Assembly: GCA_964511405.1 (NCBI GenBank)
Contig: CAZEFK010000082.1
Span: 1-29,862, forward strand
Length of the DNA stretch: 29,862 nt
From: CAZEFK01 sp964511405
Lineage (GTDB): Bacteria > Pseudomonadota > Alphaproteobacteria > Elsterales > Elsteraceae
Reading direction: 5' to 3'
The translations under genes and the position numbers were made by a program. The notes below the pieces were generated by a model that searched no databases, was not told the origin of the DNA, and saw nothing but the letters and a program-made list of their open reading frames with translations. Positions 7,172 to 14,488 of the stretch are shown here, piece by piece; the stretch's first letter is position 1; each line of letters begins with the position of its first letter.

Positions 7172-8464
7172 CTACGGGTCGACCCGGTCGATCATGTGCA
7201 GGAACGAGCCGGCGAATCGGCCGCGTCGGCGCCCCGCGGTCCCAAGCGGCCGGCCCGCGCCGTCGGCGACCTGATACAGGGGCGGACCCTCACCCTCGTC
7301 GACGACGCTGGCGAAATGGAACTCGTGCCCGCGCAGCACGGTGCCGCAGGGCCCGAACGGCCCGTCGGCGCACAGGGTCATGCTGCGGTAGCCGAGATGC
7401 CGGCGGCGTTCGGCGAAGCTGGCGACCAGCGGCAGGCACCCGGCCATGGCATGGGCCTGGCCGTCGCCGTCGATCAGCGCCTGTCCCAGCAGCATGTAGC
7501 CGCCACATTCGCCGATCACCGGGCCCGGAAAGCCGGCGATCCCGGACAGGGTGCGACGGCTGGCGGCCAAGCGCCCGGCCTGCAGCTCGGGATAGCCGCC
7601 CGGCAGGTACAAGACGTCGGCGGCCGGCGGCGGCTCGTCGGCCAAAGGCGAGAACGGCAGGATCTCGGCCCCGGCGGCGCGCCAGGCGGCGAGCAGATGG
7701 GGATAGACGAAGGCGAAGGCCGGGTCGTGGGCCAGGGCGATCCGCTGGCCGGGGGGCGCCATGGGCACGGCCACGGGCCCGGCGGCCGGCGGCCGCGCCA
7801 GGGCGACCAGCGCGGCAAGGTCGATCTGCTGGGCGACCAGCGCCGTGGCGCGGGCGACCAACGCCGCCAGGTCCGCGGTCTCGACGGCCTGCACCAGCCC
7901 CAGATGGCGCGACGGCAGGTCCAGGTCGGGCCGACGCGGGAGCCAGCCGAGAAAGGCGACCTCGGGGCAGCGCTCGGCGCACGCTGACCGGATCACCGCC
8001 GCGTGGCCGGCGCCGCCGACCCGGTTGACGATGACGCCGGCGATCTCGACATCGGCGCGGAAGCTCCGGAACCCGAGCAGCGTCGCCGCCACCGAGGTGG
8101 CGGCGCCGCGGCCGTCGACCACCAGGACGACCGGCCAGCCCAGGCGCGCCGCCAGGTCTGCCGTCGAGCCCGCACCGGCCGGGCCGATGCCGTCGAACAG
8201 CCCCATCACCCCTTCGAGGACGCAGAGATCGGCCGCGGTCGCCGCCAGGGCCGCCGCGAGCGTCACCGGACGCATGGCCCACACGTCGAGATTGGGCGCC
8301 GGCGCCCCCGCCGCGGCGGCCAGGAAGCCGCCGTCGATATAGTCGGGACCGGCCTTGGCGCCAGCGACCACCGTCCCGGCGGCGCGCAGCGCGGCCAGCA
8401 GCCCCAGCGTCACCACGGTCTTGCCCGAGCCCGAAGCCGGCGCGCCGACGACCACTCCTCTCAC
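7172..8464 (-). CDS. cobB: Cobyrinate a,c-diamide synthase
   Basis: ATP- and glutamine-dependent amidation of the a and c side chains of (hydrogeno)byrinate/cobyrinate in cobalamin synthesis. The 430-aa product begins VVVGAPASGSGKT, the P-loop of the CobB/CbiA family. AGPDYIDGGF and VLEGVMGLFDG are family signatures. The C-terminal class I glutaminase domain has VIGECGGYMLLG with the nucleophilic Cys, and ends RGHEFHFA...GSFLHMI with the conserved His region. The GTG start at 8464 is chosen because an AGGGGGG Shine-Dalgarno lies 7 nt upstream and because it gives the canonical N-terminus. It stands alone on this strand; the other cob genes nearby are separated by unrelated ORFs. Confidence 0.95.
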   Translation of the reverse strand: MRGVVVGAPASGSGKTVVTLGLLAALRAAGTVVAGAKAGPDYIDGGFLAAAAGAPAPNLDVWAMRPVTLAAALAATAADLCVLEGVMGLFDGIGPAGAGSTADLAARLGWPVVLVVDGRGAATSVAATLLGFRSFRADVEIAGVIVNRVGGAGHAAVIRSACAERCPEVAFLGWLPRRPDLDLPSRHLGLVQAVETADLAALVARATALVAQQIDLAALVALARPPAAGPVAVPMAPPGQRIALAHDPAFAFVYPHLLAAWRAAGAEILPFSPLADEPPPAADVLYLPGGYPELQAGRLAASRRTLSGIAGFPGPVIGECGGYMLLGQALIDGDGQAHAMAGCLPLVASFAERRRHLGYRSMTLCADGPFGPCGTVLRGHEFHFASVVDEGEGPPLYQVADGAGRPLGTAGRRRGRFAGSFLHMIDRVDP

Positions 8465-8504
8465 GACGCATCCCCCCTGGTAACCGCACCTAAACACATC
8501 GATA

Positions 8505-8513
8505 TGCTACACT
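8505..8513 (+). promoter_or_regulatory. Extended -10 element (TGCTACACT)
   Basis: TG-C-TACACT is an extended -10 sequence, similar to the GCTANAWC element of alphaproteobacterial housekeeping promoters. It lies 37 nt upstream of the ATG of the Pro/Ala-rich gene, followed by a GGGGAGA ribosome binding site at 8536-8542. No good -35 box is visible. Confidence 0.4.
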
Positions 8514-8550
8514 CGTCACAGGTCCCGCCTGGGCTGGGGAGATCGGACCG

Positions 8551-9096
8551 ATGACCGCCATTGCCGCCACGCCGGCAACCGTACCGCGGGTGCCCCTGGC
8601 ACAGTACCTGGTGTTGCCGCGCTCGGTACCGCCGCCGCCGAGCGCGTTCGGCATCAGCCCCACCGCGGCCGCCGTATACGGCCAGCTGCCGACGGCGCCG
8701 ATCCTGCCGCCAGGCGCGGTGGCATTGGCCAACGCGGCGGTGGCCAGCGCGGTGTCGGCCGCGCCCACGGCACCGCCTGCGGCAGCGGCCACGCCCGATC
8801 CGGCGGCCGCCACGCCAGCGCCGCCACCGCCGACGGCCGCCGCGACCGCCAATGCCGCTGCGGCCACGGGCGCGAACCAGCCGCCGCCGGCACCCGTCCA
8901 AGTAGCCCAGCCCCAACCGCCTCAGGCGCAGGCGACGCCGGCCGCTCCGCCACCGCCGCCCCCGGCGAGCGCGGCCGCGCCGCCGCCGGCTGTCCCGCCT
9001 CCGCCCCCCTTGCCGACCCAGATCACCGGCGCCTACGACAAGACGGGTTTCATGATCACGAGCCTGGCGCCGCCGCTCGCCGCCCTGGTGTCATGA
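8551..9096 (+). CDS. Pro/Ala-rich low-complexity protein, unknown function
   Basis: The 181-aa product has no recognised domain. Residues 1-55 (MTAIAATPATVPRVPLAQYLVLP...) contain ordinary hydrophobic residues but no signal peptide. Residues about 56-155 are almost only Ala and Pro with runs such as PPPPPP, so they are intrinsically disordered. A more complex C-terminal peptide follows (PTQITGAYDKTGFMITSLAPPLAALVS). The two ordered ends around a disordered linker suggest a tether, but that is inference. A ribosome binding site GGGGAG lies 9 nt before the ATG and an extended -10 further upstream, which argues that this is a real gene and not just GC-rich open frame. It is divergent from cobB and convergent with cobA (14 nt apart). 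Confidence 0.6.
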   Translation: MTAIAATPATVPRVPLAQYLVLPRSVPPPPSAFGISPTAAAVYGQLPTAPILPPGAVALANAAVASAVSAAPTAPPAAAATPDPAAATPAPPPPTAAATANAAAATGANQPPPAPVQVAQPQPPQAQATPAAPPPPPPASAAAPPPAVPPPPPLPTQITGAYDKTGFMITSLAPPLAALVS

Positions 9097-9110
9097 TGGC
9101 CCGGCGGCGC

Positions 9111-9911
9111 TCAACTTGCCTGCCAGGGCCAGGGCGTGCGCTGCTCGACCACCCGGCCCACGACGACGATCGCCGGCGGCTCCAGGCCGGCCGCGTCGGC
9201 GGCGCAGCGGGCCAGGGTGGTCTCGACGACCTGCTGCTGCGGCGTCGTTGCCCGCGCGACCACCGCCACCGGCTCGTCGGACGGACGCCCCGCCGCGATC
9301 AGTCGCTCGGCGATGCGTCCCAGGTGGTTGAGGGCCATGTACAGCACCAGGACCGGCGCGCCGCGGGCCAGGGCCGGCCAGTCGAGATCGCCCGGCAGAT
9401 CGCCGTCGCTGGCGTGGCCGGTCACGAACGCCACGGCGGAATTGACCGCGCGGTGGGTCGCGGGAATGCCGGCATAGGCGAGCCCGCCGATCCCGGCGGT
9501 CACGCCCGGCACGATCCGGAACGGCACGCCGGCCGCCAGCAGCGCCGCCGCCTCCTCGCCGCCGCGGCCGAACATCATGGGATCGCCGCCCTTCAGGCGC
9601 AGCACGCGCTGGCCGTCGTGCGCCAGGGCGACCAGCCGCGCCGAGATGTCGGGCTGGCGGGCCGACGGACGGCCACCGCGCTTGCCGGCGAACTCGCGGC
9701 GCGCCTCCGGCCGGGCCAGCGCCAGCACCCGCTCGTCGACCAGCGCGTCATAGACCACCGCATCGGCGGTGCGCAGGGCGTGCAGCGCCAGCAGCGTCAG
9801 CAGGCCCGGGTCGCCCGGGCCGGCGCCGACCAGCCACACCGACCCCGGCGCGAACTGGACGTCCAGCTGCGGCAGGCAAGCGTCCGATGAAGCGACTCCC
9901 GTGGCGGCCAT
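9111..9911 (-). CDS. cobA: Uroporphyrinogen-III C-methyltransferase
   Basis: SAM-dependent methylation of uroporphyrinogen III at C2 and C7 to give precorrin-2, the branch point to cobalamin and siroheme. The 266-aa protein has VWLVGAGPGDPGLLTL (SAM-binding P-loop-like motif), VYDALVDERVL, GKRGGRPSARQ, RLKGGDPMMFGRGGEE and GIPATHRAVNSAVAFVTGH, all hallmark motifs of the CobA/SUMT family. There is no fused siroheme synthase domain. The frame is open upstream to 10130, but MAATGVASSDAC at 9911 is the only start that precedes the family N-terminus without invading the neighbouring gene. It is divergent from the gene at 10021. Confidence 0.95.
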   Translation of the reverse strand: MAATGVASSDACLPQLDVQFAPGSVWLVGAGPGDPGLLTLLALHALRTADAVVYDALVDERVLALARPEARREFAGKRGGRPSARQPDISARLVALAHDGQRVLRLKGGDPMMFGRGGEEAAALLAAGVPFRIVPGVTAGIGGLAYAGIPATHRAVNSAVAFVTGHASDGDLPGDLDWPALARGAPVLVLYMALNHLGRIAERLIAAGRPSDEPVAVVARATTPQQQVVETTLARCAADAAGLEPPAIVVVGRVVEQRTPWPWQAS

Positions 9912-9975
9912 CGACGTGTTATTTCGCAGTGCAAAGGCGGTGGCAAGCGGCGAGGCCGCCCGCCGGCCACCGGTC

Positions 9976-9985
9976 CGGTATACCG
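9976..9985. promoter_or_regulatory. Perfect 10-bp palindrome CGGTATACCG in divergent promoter region
   Basis: The palindrome sits between cobA and the gene at 10021. Its core TATACC (9979-9984) could be a -10 box for the rightward gene, giving a leader of about 30 nt to ATG 10021. It could also be an operator half. It is short, so chance cannot be excluded. Confidence 0.3.
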
Positions 9986-10020
9986 CTATGACCGTTTCCT
10001 CCTCGGCTCCGGAAGATCCC

Positions 10021-10533
10021 ATGCTCGCTGCGCCGCTCGACCCTGCCGATGCGCCCCTGACCGGGACCCAGGCCGCGTGGGCGGCGCGGGTCCGCGACAC
10101 CGGAATCTCGGAAACGACCTTGCTGGCCACCGACTATCTCAATCATTTCAATGAAATCGTCATGCTGCTCGAGCTCATTCCGGACATGCCGGACATGCTC
10201 GACGAAGCCAAGGGCTGGGCGCCGCTCAGCTATCCCGACCATTTCCGCAAGAGCGGCTTCCAGAACCGCGATCTCGCCATCGAAGCCTATGATGCGGCGC
10301 CGCGGCGCTACCGCCAGGCCTTCGACGCCACCGTCGGCTACCTGGACAGCGCCGTGCCGACCCTGCTCGCCGACATCGAGCGCGACGTGCAGAGCGGCGA
10401 CACCGAGCGGCTGCGTAATCGCGTCGCGGTGGCGACGCGGGCGCTGCACCGGCTGATCGAGGCGGCCAGCGGCATCATCCACGGGTCGGACAGCGTGATG
10501 ACCCAGGACGAGATCGACGCCCTGCTGATCTAG
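10021..10533 (+). CDS. Helical protein with C-terminal FliM-like peptide, unknown function
   Basis: The product is 170 aa and I do not recognise the main domain. It is largely helical, with DYLNHFNEIVMLLELIPDMPDML, WAPLSYPDHF and long amphipathic helices to about residue 155. The last 11 residues, MTQDEIDALLI, closely resemble the N-terminal CheY-P-binding peptide of FliM (SQAEIDALL in E. coli). This suggests binding to a CheY-like response regulator and a role in chemotaxis or a related phosphorelay, but no chemotaxis gene is visible here. I start at ATG 10021, preceded by GGAAGA 4 nt upstream; ATG 9988 is in frame but has no ribosome binding site and abuts the palindrome at 9976. It is upstream of cbiD by 57 nt. 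Confidence 0.7.
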   Translation: MLAAPLDPADAPLTGTQAAWAARVRDTGISETTLLATDYLNHFNEIVMLLELIPDMPDMLDEAKGWAPLSYPDHFRKSGFQNRDLAIEAYDAAPRRYRQAFDATVGYLDSAVPTLLADIERDVQSGDTERLRNRVAVATRALHRLIEAASGIIHGSDSVMTQDEIDALLI

Positions 10534-10590
10534 AAGCGGAGGCTGCCGGGCCGGTTTGCACCCCGTGCCGGGCGCGGCGTAGAATTGACC

Positions 10591-11718
10591 ATGGCGCAGC
10601 ATTCGAACCGCGTGCTGAGGCGTGGATGGACAACCGGCGCGTGTGCGGCGGCGGCGGCTCGGTCGGCCTATGAAGGGCTGGTCACCGGGCGCTTCCCCGA
10701 CCCCGTGACCATCCGGCTGCCGCGCGGCGAGCGGCCGTCCTTCGCCCTGGCCGAGCACGGGCTGGCGCCGGGCCGGGCGTGGGCCGGCGTGATCAAGGAC
10801 GCCGGGGACGACCCCGACGTGACCCACGGCGCCCTGATCCGGGCCACGGTCGAGCCGGCGCCGCCCGGCACGGGACTCGGCTACCGCGCCGGCCCCGGGG
10901 TCGGCACGGTCACGCGGCCGGGGCTGGCCCTGGCGGTCGGCGAGCCGGCGATCAATCCCGGGCCGCGCGCCATCATCGGCGAGGCCCTGGCCGACGCTGC
11001 CGAAGCGCTCGACGGTCCCCGCGACCTGACCATCACCATCGCGATCCCCGGCGGCGAGGCGCTCGCCGAACGCACGCTCAACGGCCGCCTCGGAATCAAG
11101 GGCGGCCTGTCGATCCTGGGCACCACCGGCATCGTGGTGCCGTACTCCTGCTCGGCCTGGATCCATTCCATCCATCGCGGCGTCGACGTCGCGCGCGCGG
11201 CCGGCCTCGACCATCTGGCCGGCGCCACCGGCGCCACCTCGGAGGCGGCGGTGCGCCGGCTGCACGGCCTGGACGAAGCCGCGCTCATCGACATGGGCGG
11301 GTTCGTCGGGGCGCTGCTGAAATATCTCCGGCGGCACCCGGTCCGCCGGCTGACCATCGCCGGCGGCGTCGGCAAGCTGGCCAAGCTGGCCCAGGGCGCG
11401 CTCGACCTGCATTCCGGCCAGAGCCGGCTGGACATGGCGACGCTGGCGGCCGAGCTCGCGGGCCTCGGCGCCGGCGATGGCCAAGTCGCCGCCGCGCGGT
11501 CGGCCAGCGGTGCCGCCGAAGCCATGACGATCGCCGGTCCGCTGGCACCGGTCCTGGGCGACCGGATCGCCCGGCAGGCCCTGGGCGTGGTGCTGGCCAC
11601 CGTGCCCGGCGGCATGGCGGTCGACGTGGCGCTGGTCGATCGCGCCGGCCGGCTGGTCGGCTATGCCGCGACCGACCCGGCCCTGCGCCCCGCCGCAGCG
11701 GCGGAGGCCCTGGCGTGA
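10591..11718 (+). CDS. cbiD: Cobalt-precorrin-5B C1-methyltransferase
   Basis: CbiD methylates C1 of cobalt-precorrin-5B in the corrin ring-contraction stage of B12 synthesis. The 375-aa protein starts with RRGWTTGACAAAAARSAYEGL, the diagnostic CbiD N-terminus (G.TTG.CAAAA..A). It then shows VIKDAGDDPDVTHGA, GVGTVTRPGLALAVGEPAINPGPR and LGIKGGLSILGTTGIV.P.S..A, all conserved in the family. ATG 10591 is used; a TTG lies two codons upstream. Its TGA overlaps the GTG start of cobK in the sequence GTGA, so the two are translationally coupled. CbiD belongs to the cobalt-early route, whereas many aerobic alphaproteobacteria use CobF for this step. Confidence 0.95.
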   Translation: MAQHSNRVLRRGWTTGACAAAAARSAYEGLVTGRFPDPVTIRLPRGERPSFALAEHGLAPGRAWAGVIKDAGDDPDVTHGALIRATVEPAPPGTGLGYRAGPGVGTVTRPGLALAVGEPAINPGPRAIIGEALADAAEALDGPRDLTITIAIPGGEALAERTLNGRLGIKGGLSILGTTGIVVPYSCSAWIHSIHRGVDVARAAGLDHLAGATGATSEAAVRRLHGLDEAALIDMGGFVGALLKYLRRHPVRRLTIAGGVGKLAKLAQGALDLHSGQSRLDMATLAAELAGLGAGDGQVAAARSASGAAEAMTIAGPLAPVLGDRIARQALGVVLATVPGGMAVDVALVDRAGRLVGYAATDPALRPAAAAEALA

Positions 11719-12530
11719 CACCGCCGATGCTGACCCGGCCGCGTCCCTACCGACTGCTGCTGCTGGGCGGCACGGTCGAGGCCGCGCAGCTGGCGCGGGC
11801 CATCATCGACCGCTTCCCCGGCCGGCTGGAAGTCACGACCTCGCTGGCCGGCCGAACCGAGCAGCCCGGTCCGCTGCCGGGCAACGTCCGGATCGGCGGC
11901 TTCGGCGGTGCCGCCGGGCTGGCCGACTATCTGGCCGCCGAGGCCATCGATCTGCTGGTCGACGCCACCCATCCGTTCGCCGCCCAGATTTCGGCCCACG
12001 CCCGCCAAGCCGCCGAAGCGCGGGCGACCCCGCGCCTGTGCCTGGCCCGCCCGCCCTGGCGCCGCCACCCGCTCGACCGTTGGATCGAAGTGGCCGACCT
12101 CGCCGGCGCGGCGTCGGTGCTGACCCGGCTCGGCCGGCGGGCGCTGCTGACGGTCGGTGCCGACGACCTCGGCGCCTTCGCCGCCGTCGACACCGTCTTC
12201 TTCCTGGTCCGGCTGATCGATCCGCCGCGCCAGCCGCTGCCGCTCGCCGACTATGAAGTCACGCTGGGCCGCGGCCCCTTTACGACCGCCGGCGAGCGCC
12301 ACCTGATGCTGCGGCACAAGATCGACGTGCTGGTGACCAAGGCCAGCGGCGGCAGCGCCACCGAAGCCAAGATCGTGGCCGCGCGCGAGGCGTCGATCCC
12401 GGTGGTGATGGTCCGGCGGCCGGTGCCCGAGCCTGGCGAACGGGTCGACACCGTCGAAGCCGCCCTGGCCTGGATTGCCCGCCGGCTGGCGCTGCTCGAG
12501 CGCAACCTCAGGCCACTGACCACCCCTTAG
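11715..12530 (+). CDS. cobK: Precorrin-6A reductase (CobK/CbiJ)
   Basis: NADPH-dependent reduction of (cobalt-)precorrin-6A, following CbiD in the pathway. The 271-aa product has LLLLGGTVEAAQLARAI, DLLVDATHPFAAQISAHA, LGRGPFTTAGE and VLVTKASGGSATEAKIVAAREASIPVVMVRRP, the four conserved blocks of the CobK/CbiJ family. The GTG start at 11715 overlaps the cbiD stop by 4 nt and has GGAGG at 11703-11707, so I prefer it to ATG 11727. The stop codon abuts, without overlap, the stop of the convergent XRE gene. Adjacency with cbiD fits consecutive catalytic steps. Confidence 0.94.
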   Translation: MTPPMLTRPRPYRLLLLGGTVEAAQLARAIIDRFPGRLEVTTSLAGRTEQPGPLPGNVRIGGFGGAAGLADYLAAEAIDLLVDATHPFAAQISAHARQAAEARATPRLCLARPPWRRHPLDRWIEVADLAGAASVLTRLGRRALLTVGADDLGAFAAVDTVFFLVRLIDPPRQPLPLADYEVTLGRGPFTTAGERHLMLRHKIDVLVTKASGGSATEAKIVAAREASIPVVMVRRPVPEPGERVDTVEAALAWIARRLALLERNLRPLTTP

Positions 12531-12911
12531 CTATTCGCTGATCGTATCGGTGGCGGCCAAGGCCCGGGCCAGCTGGGTCAGGGCCTCCTGATGCCGGGCA
12601 TTGGTGATCAGGGCGAAATTGCGGGCGAGCTCCAGCCCCATCCGCTGGCGCGGGGTCAGCGCCGCATCGCCCGGCGCGTTGAGTCCTTCATAGAAATGCG
12701 CGACCGAAACGCCCAAGACCTGCGCGATCTCGAATAACCGGCCCGCTGAAACCCTGTTGATCCCGCGTTCGTACTTGTGAGCCTGCTGGTAAGTGACGCC
12801 GATCAGATCTGCAAGCTGTTGCTGTGTCAGACCCATCATGACACGGCGCTTGCGAATTTGCGCGCCGACATGCTTATCGATGTCTTGCGTCTTGTTGCTA
12901 CGCTTGCTCAT
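12531..12911 (-). CDS. XRE-family helix-turn-helix regulator
   Basis: A 126-aa DNA-binding protein. The Cro/CI-type HTH spans about residues 15-75: VGAQIRKRRVMMGLTQQQLADLIGVTYQQAHKYERGINRVSAGRLFEIAQVLGV, given here in parts with the recognition segment VTYQQAHKYERG. Small XRE proteins with exactly this HTH core are widespread in alphaproteobacteria, often as several paralogues per genome. The C-terminal part (about 80-126) is helical and may dimerise. No ligand domain is present. Target genes are not evident; the neighbouring phaR lies on the same strand upstream, with 404 nt between them that probably hold this gene's promoter. Confidence 0.9.
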   Translation of the reverse strand: MSKRSNKTQDIDKHVGAQIRKRRVMMGLTQQQLADLIGVTYQQAHKYERGINRVSAGRLFEIAQVLGVSVAHFYEGLNAPGDAALTPRQRMGLELARNFALITNARHQEALTQLARALAATDTISE

Positions 12912-13315
12912 ATCCGCGCTGTCTGGCGTCCATTGTCGGGCTGGGGCCGGCTCGTTTCAGACTCGCATCGTTGCTGATCTGGAGCGCGAACGTCGTTTAC
13001 TCCGATGCCGGCCCTCGCATCAATAGGTATAGCCGTCTCGACAAGAGAATTCGTTCAGCCAGACGGCCGAATATCTAAAATCATAGGTTTTGTTTTTCGA
13101 TTTTCTACCGGCGGTTTGGCCCGACGCCAGCAAGATCGCATTCGTAACAGTAACGATATGATAAGAAGCGAATCGTGGCCGATCGGTCCGCCGCGGCGGC
13201 AAAGTCCGGCGCCGCTCGTTGCTGAACCGGAACTGGCGTTGGCACGGCTGCAGTACAAACGGCGGTGTCCGGAGCTGCCCGGCGCACCACCGTTACTGTC
13301 AAATCTTACCTGAAT
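12912..13315. other. 404-nt intergenic region, AT-richer than its surroundings
   Basis: No convincing gene is seen between the XRE gene and the 3' end of phaR. The stretch 13020-13180 is clearly poorer in G and C than the flanks and should include the XRE promoter. A terminator-like stem-loop for phaR lies at 13258-13294. The 9-mer ACAGTAACG (13147-13155) recurs inverted at 13291-13299. Open frames of about 60-100 codons here have no ribosome binding site or recognisable protein character. Confidence 0.6.
13258..13294 (-). terminator. Terminator-like stem-loop downstream of phaR
   Basis: On the minus strand, 22 nt past the phaR stop, AACGGTGGTG-CG-CCGG pairs with CCGG-A-CACCGCCGTT around a 6-nt loop GCAGCT. 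This gives about 14 paired positions, including one G-T wobble and a small internal loop. Only a short T run (GTTTG) follows, so it is a weak or Rho-assisted terminator. Confidence 0.5.
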
Positions 13316-13963
13316 CTATTTTTCGTCAGTTTTGCGCCCGCCCGGTGTCCGTGCGGCGTTGTTGGCCATGGAGTCGAGCTGCTGCTGCAAGGCGGCCAGC
13401 TGCTGCTTGAGATCGTCGATCGCCGCCGCCGCCGAGGCCGCCGCCGCCTCGGGCGAGCGCGGCGGCGATGCCGGGGCGAGGCCGGCCTCGCCGCCGAACG
13501 GCGACCACATCTTCATGGCGCGCTCCAAGAGCGCCATGTTCTGCTTGCCCATCTGCTCCATGTTGAAGGGGAACATGCCGCCGAACGTGTCTTGGACGTA
13601 ACGGCGCATCTGCTCCTGATTGCGGGCGAAGCTCAGCATGGTCGACTCGAGGAAGCTCGGCACCAGCCACTGCATGTTGTCGCCGTAGAACCCGATGAGC
13701 TGGCGCAGGAAGCCGATCGGCAGCAGGTTCTGGCCCTTGCCCTCCTCCTCGACGATGATCTGGGTCAGCACCGCCCGGGTGATGTCCTCGCCGCTCTTGG
13801 CGTCGTAAACGACGAATTCGGTGCCCTCCTTGACCATCTGGCACAGCGTGTCGAGCGTCACGTAGCTCGAGGTCGCGGTGTTGTAGAGGCGCCGGTTCGC
13901 ATATTTCTTGATGGTGATCGGCGCGGCGGCTGCTGGGGTCGAGTCGGGCATCTCGGCGTCCAT
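13316..13963 (-). CDS. phaR: Polyhydroxyalkanoate synthesis repressor PhaR
   Basis: PhaR senses PHA granules and represses phasin and PHA genes when unbound. The 215-aa product has the N-terminal PHB/PHA accumulation regulator DNA-binding domain at about residues 15-75 (ITIKKYANRRLYNTATSSYVTL, DTLCQMVKEGTEFVVYDA, GEDITRAVLTQII). The following PhaR repeat-type region contains LLPIGFLRQLIGFYGDNMQWLVPSFLE and FGGMFPFNMEQMGKQNM. A Gln-rich coiled coil (about 181-200) and a basic end close the protein. ATG 13963 is used; a second ATG is four codons in. It is divergent from the phaC-like genes. A TGGTAGCAT extended -10-like sequence lies about 20 nt upstream of the expected leader. Confidence 0.94.
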   Translation of the reverse strand: MDAEMPDSTPAAAAPITIKKYANRRLYNTATSSYVTLDTLCQMVKEGTEFVVYDAKSGEDITRAVLTQIIVEEEGKGQNLLPIGFLRQLIGFYGDNMQWLVPSFLESTMLSFARNQEQMRRYVQDTFGGMFPFNMEQMGKQNMALLERAMKMWSPFGGEAGLAPASPPRSPEAAAASAAAAIDDLKQQLAALQQQLDSMANNAARTPGGRKTDEK

Positions 13964-14083
13964 ATCGCTGTGAGGCTTTCGCAAAAAATATGCTACCACA
14001 CTCCCCCGTGTTGAGAGCGGCAATCGGCGTGTGGACCGTAACGGCCCTCCTGAGCATCCGGTTTTCGAGTATCCGGCTTCCGC

Positions 14084-14488
14084 ATGACCAGAGACGGCTC
14101 CCGAGAGAGCGGACCCGACCACCGCGACCCGGACGCCGAGCCGGGGCGGCTGGCCGAGCGTTTCCTGGACCTCTGGCAGGACCAGTTGAGCGCCATGGCC
14201 GCCGACCCGGCCGTTGCCGAAATGGTCGGGCGGACTCTTGGCTTTTGGCTGGGCCTCGGCTGGCACGCACCGACGCCCGGCCGTGACGAGCCCATCCGCC
14301 AGCCGCCCGAGCGGCCCGCCGCGCCTCGGGCCGCGCCCGCTGCCGCTGCACCTGACCCTGGCGGCGACGTCGTGGCTGACCTCGCCGCTCGCCTGCGCGC
14401 TCTGGAGCAGCGGCTCGCTCGCCTGGAAGCCGCCGCTCGCGGACGCGGCCGCAGCGCTGACCGACGCAGCCGGCGGCGTCGCCCTTGA
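14084..14488 (+). CDS. Small coiled-coil protein overlapping phaC, unknown function
   Basis: A 134-aa open frame. Its N-terminal part, RLAERFLDLWQDQLSAMAADPAVAEMVGRTLGFWLGLG, looks like a genuine amphipathic helix with conserved-looking Trp and the motif DLWQ.QL..MA.DP. A Pro/Ala linker follows, then DLAARLRALEQRLARLEAAARG, a clean heptad coiled coil, and a very basic tail. Its last 206 nt overlap, in another frame, the start of the PhaC-like gene. The setting next to phaR and phaC suggests a PHA synthase partner, loosely recalling the PhaE or PhaR subunits of two-component synthases, but I see no decisive motif. No Shine-Dalgarno precedes the ATG. An alternative is that it is the N-terminal part of the downstream protein separated by a frameshift. 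Confidence 0.6.
   Translation: MTRDGSRESGPDHRDPDAEPGRLAERFLDLWQDQLSAMAADPAVAEMVGRTLGFWLGLGWHAPTPGRDEPIRQPPERPAAPRAAPAAAAPDPGGDVVADLAARLRALEQRLARLEAAARGRGRSADRRSRRRRP

Noticed and set aside
8460..8550. Possible cobalamin riboswitch upstream of cobB
   Set aside because: No B12-box-like conserved core or multi-stem layout was seen in the short gap; nor was one seen before cbiD (10534-10590).
8760..9005. Triplet-like GCC/CCG repetition suggesting a CRISPR or tandem repeat
   Set aside because: There is no constant repeat or unique spacers; it is the Ala/Pro coding bias of the 8551-9096 gene.
13147..13299. Inverted 9-mer pair ACAGTAACG / CGTTACTGT about 136 nt apart
   Set aside because: A 9-nt match in a 400-nt region is not rare by chance, and one copy overlaps the phaR stem-loop. 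Kept only as a note in the intergenic entry.
13005..13313. Possible small gene of about 100 codons in the XRE-phaR gap
   Set aside because: No ribosome binding site, no recognisable protein character, and it runs into the phaR terminator-like stem-loop.
14057..14079. Direct repeat ATCCGGTTT / ATCCGGCTT upstream of the small phaC-linked ORF as a PhaR operator
   Set aside because: Only two imperfect 9-mers, with no similarity that I recognise to known PhaR sites.
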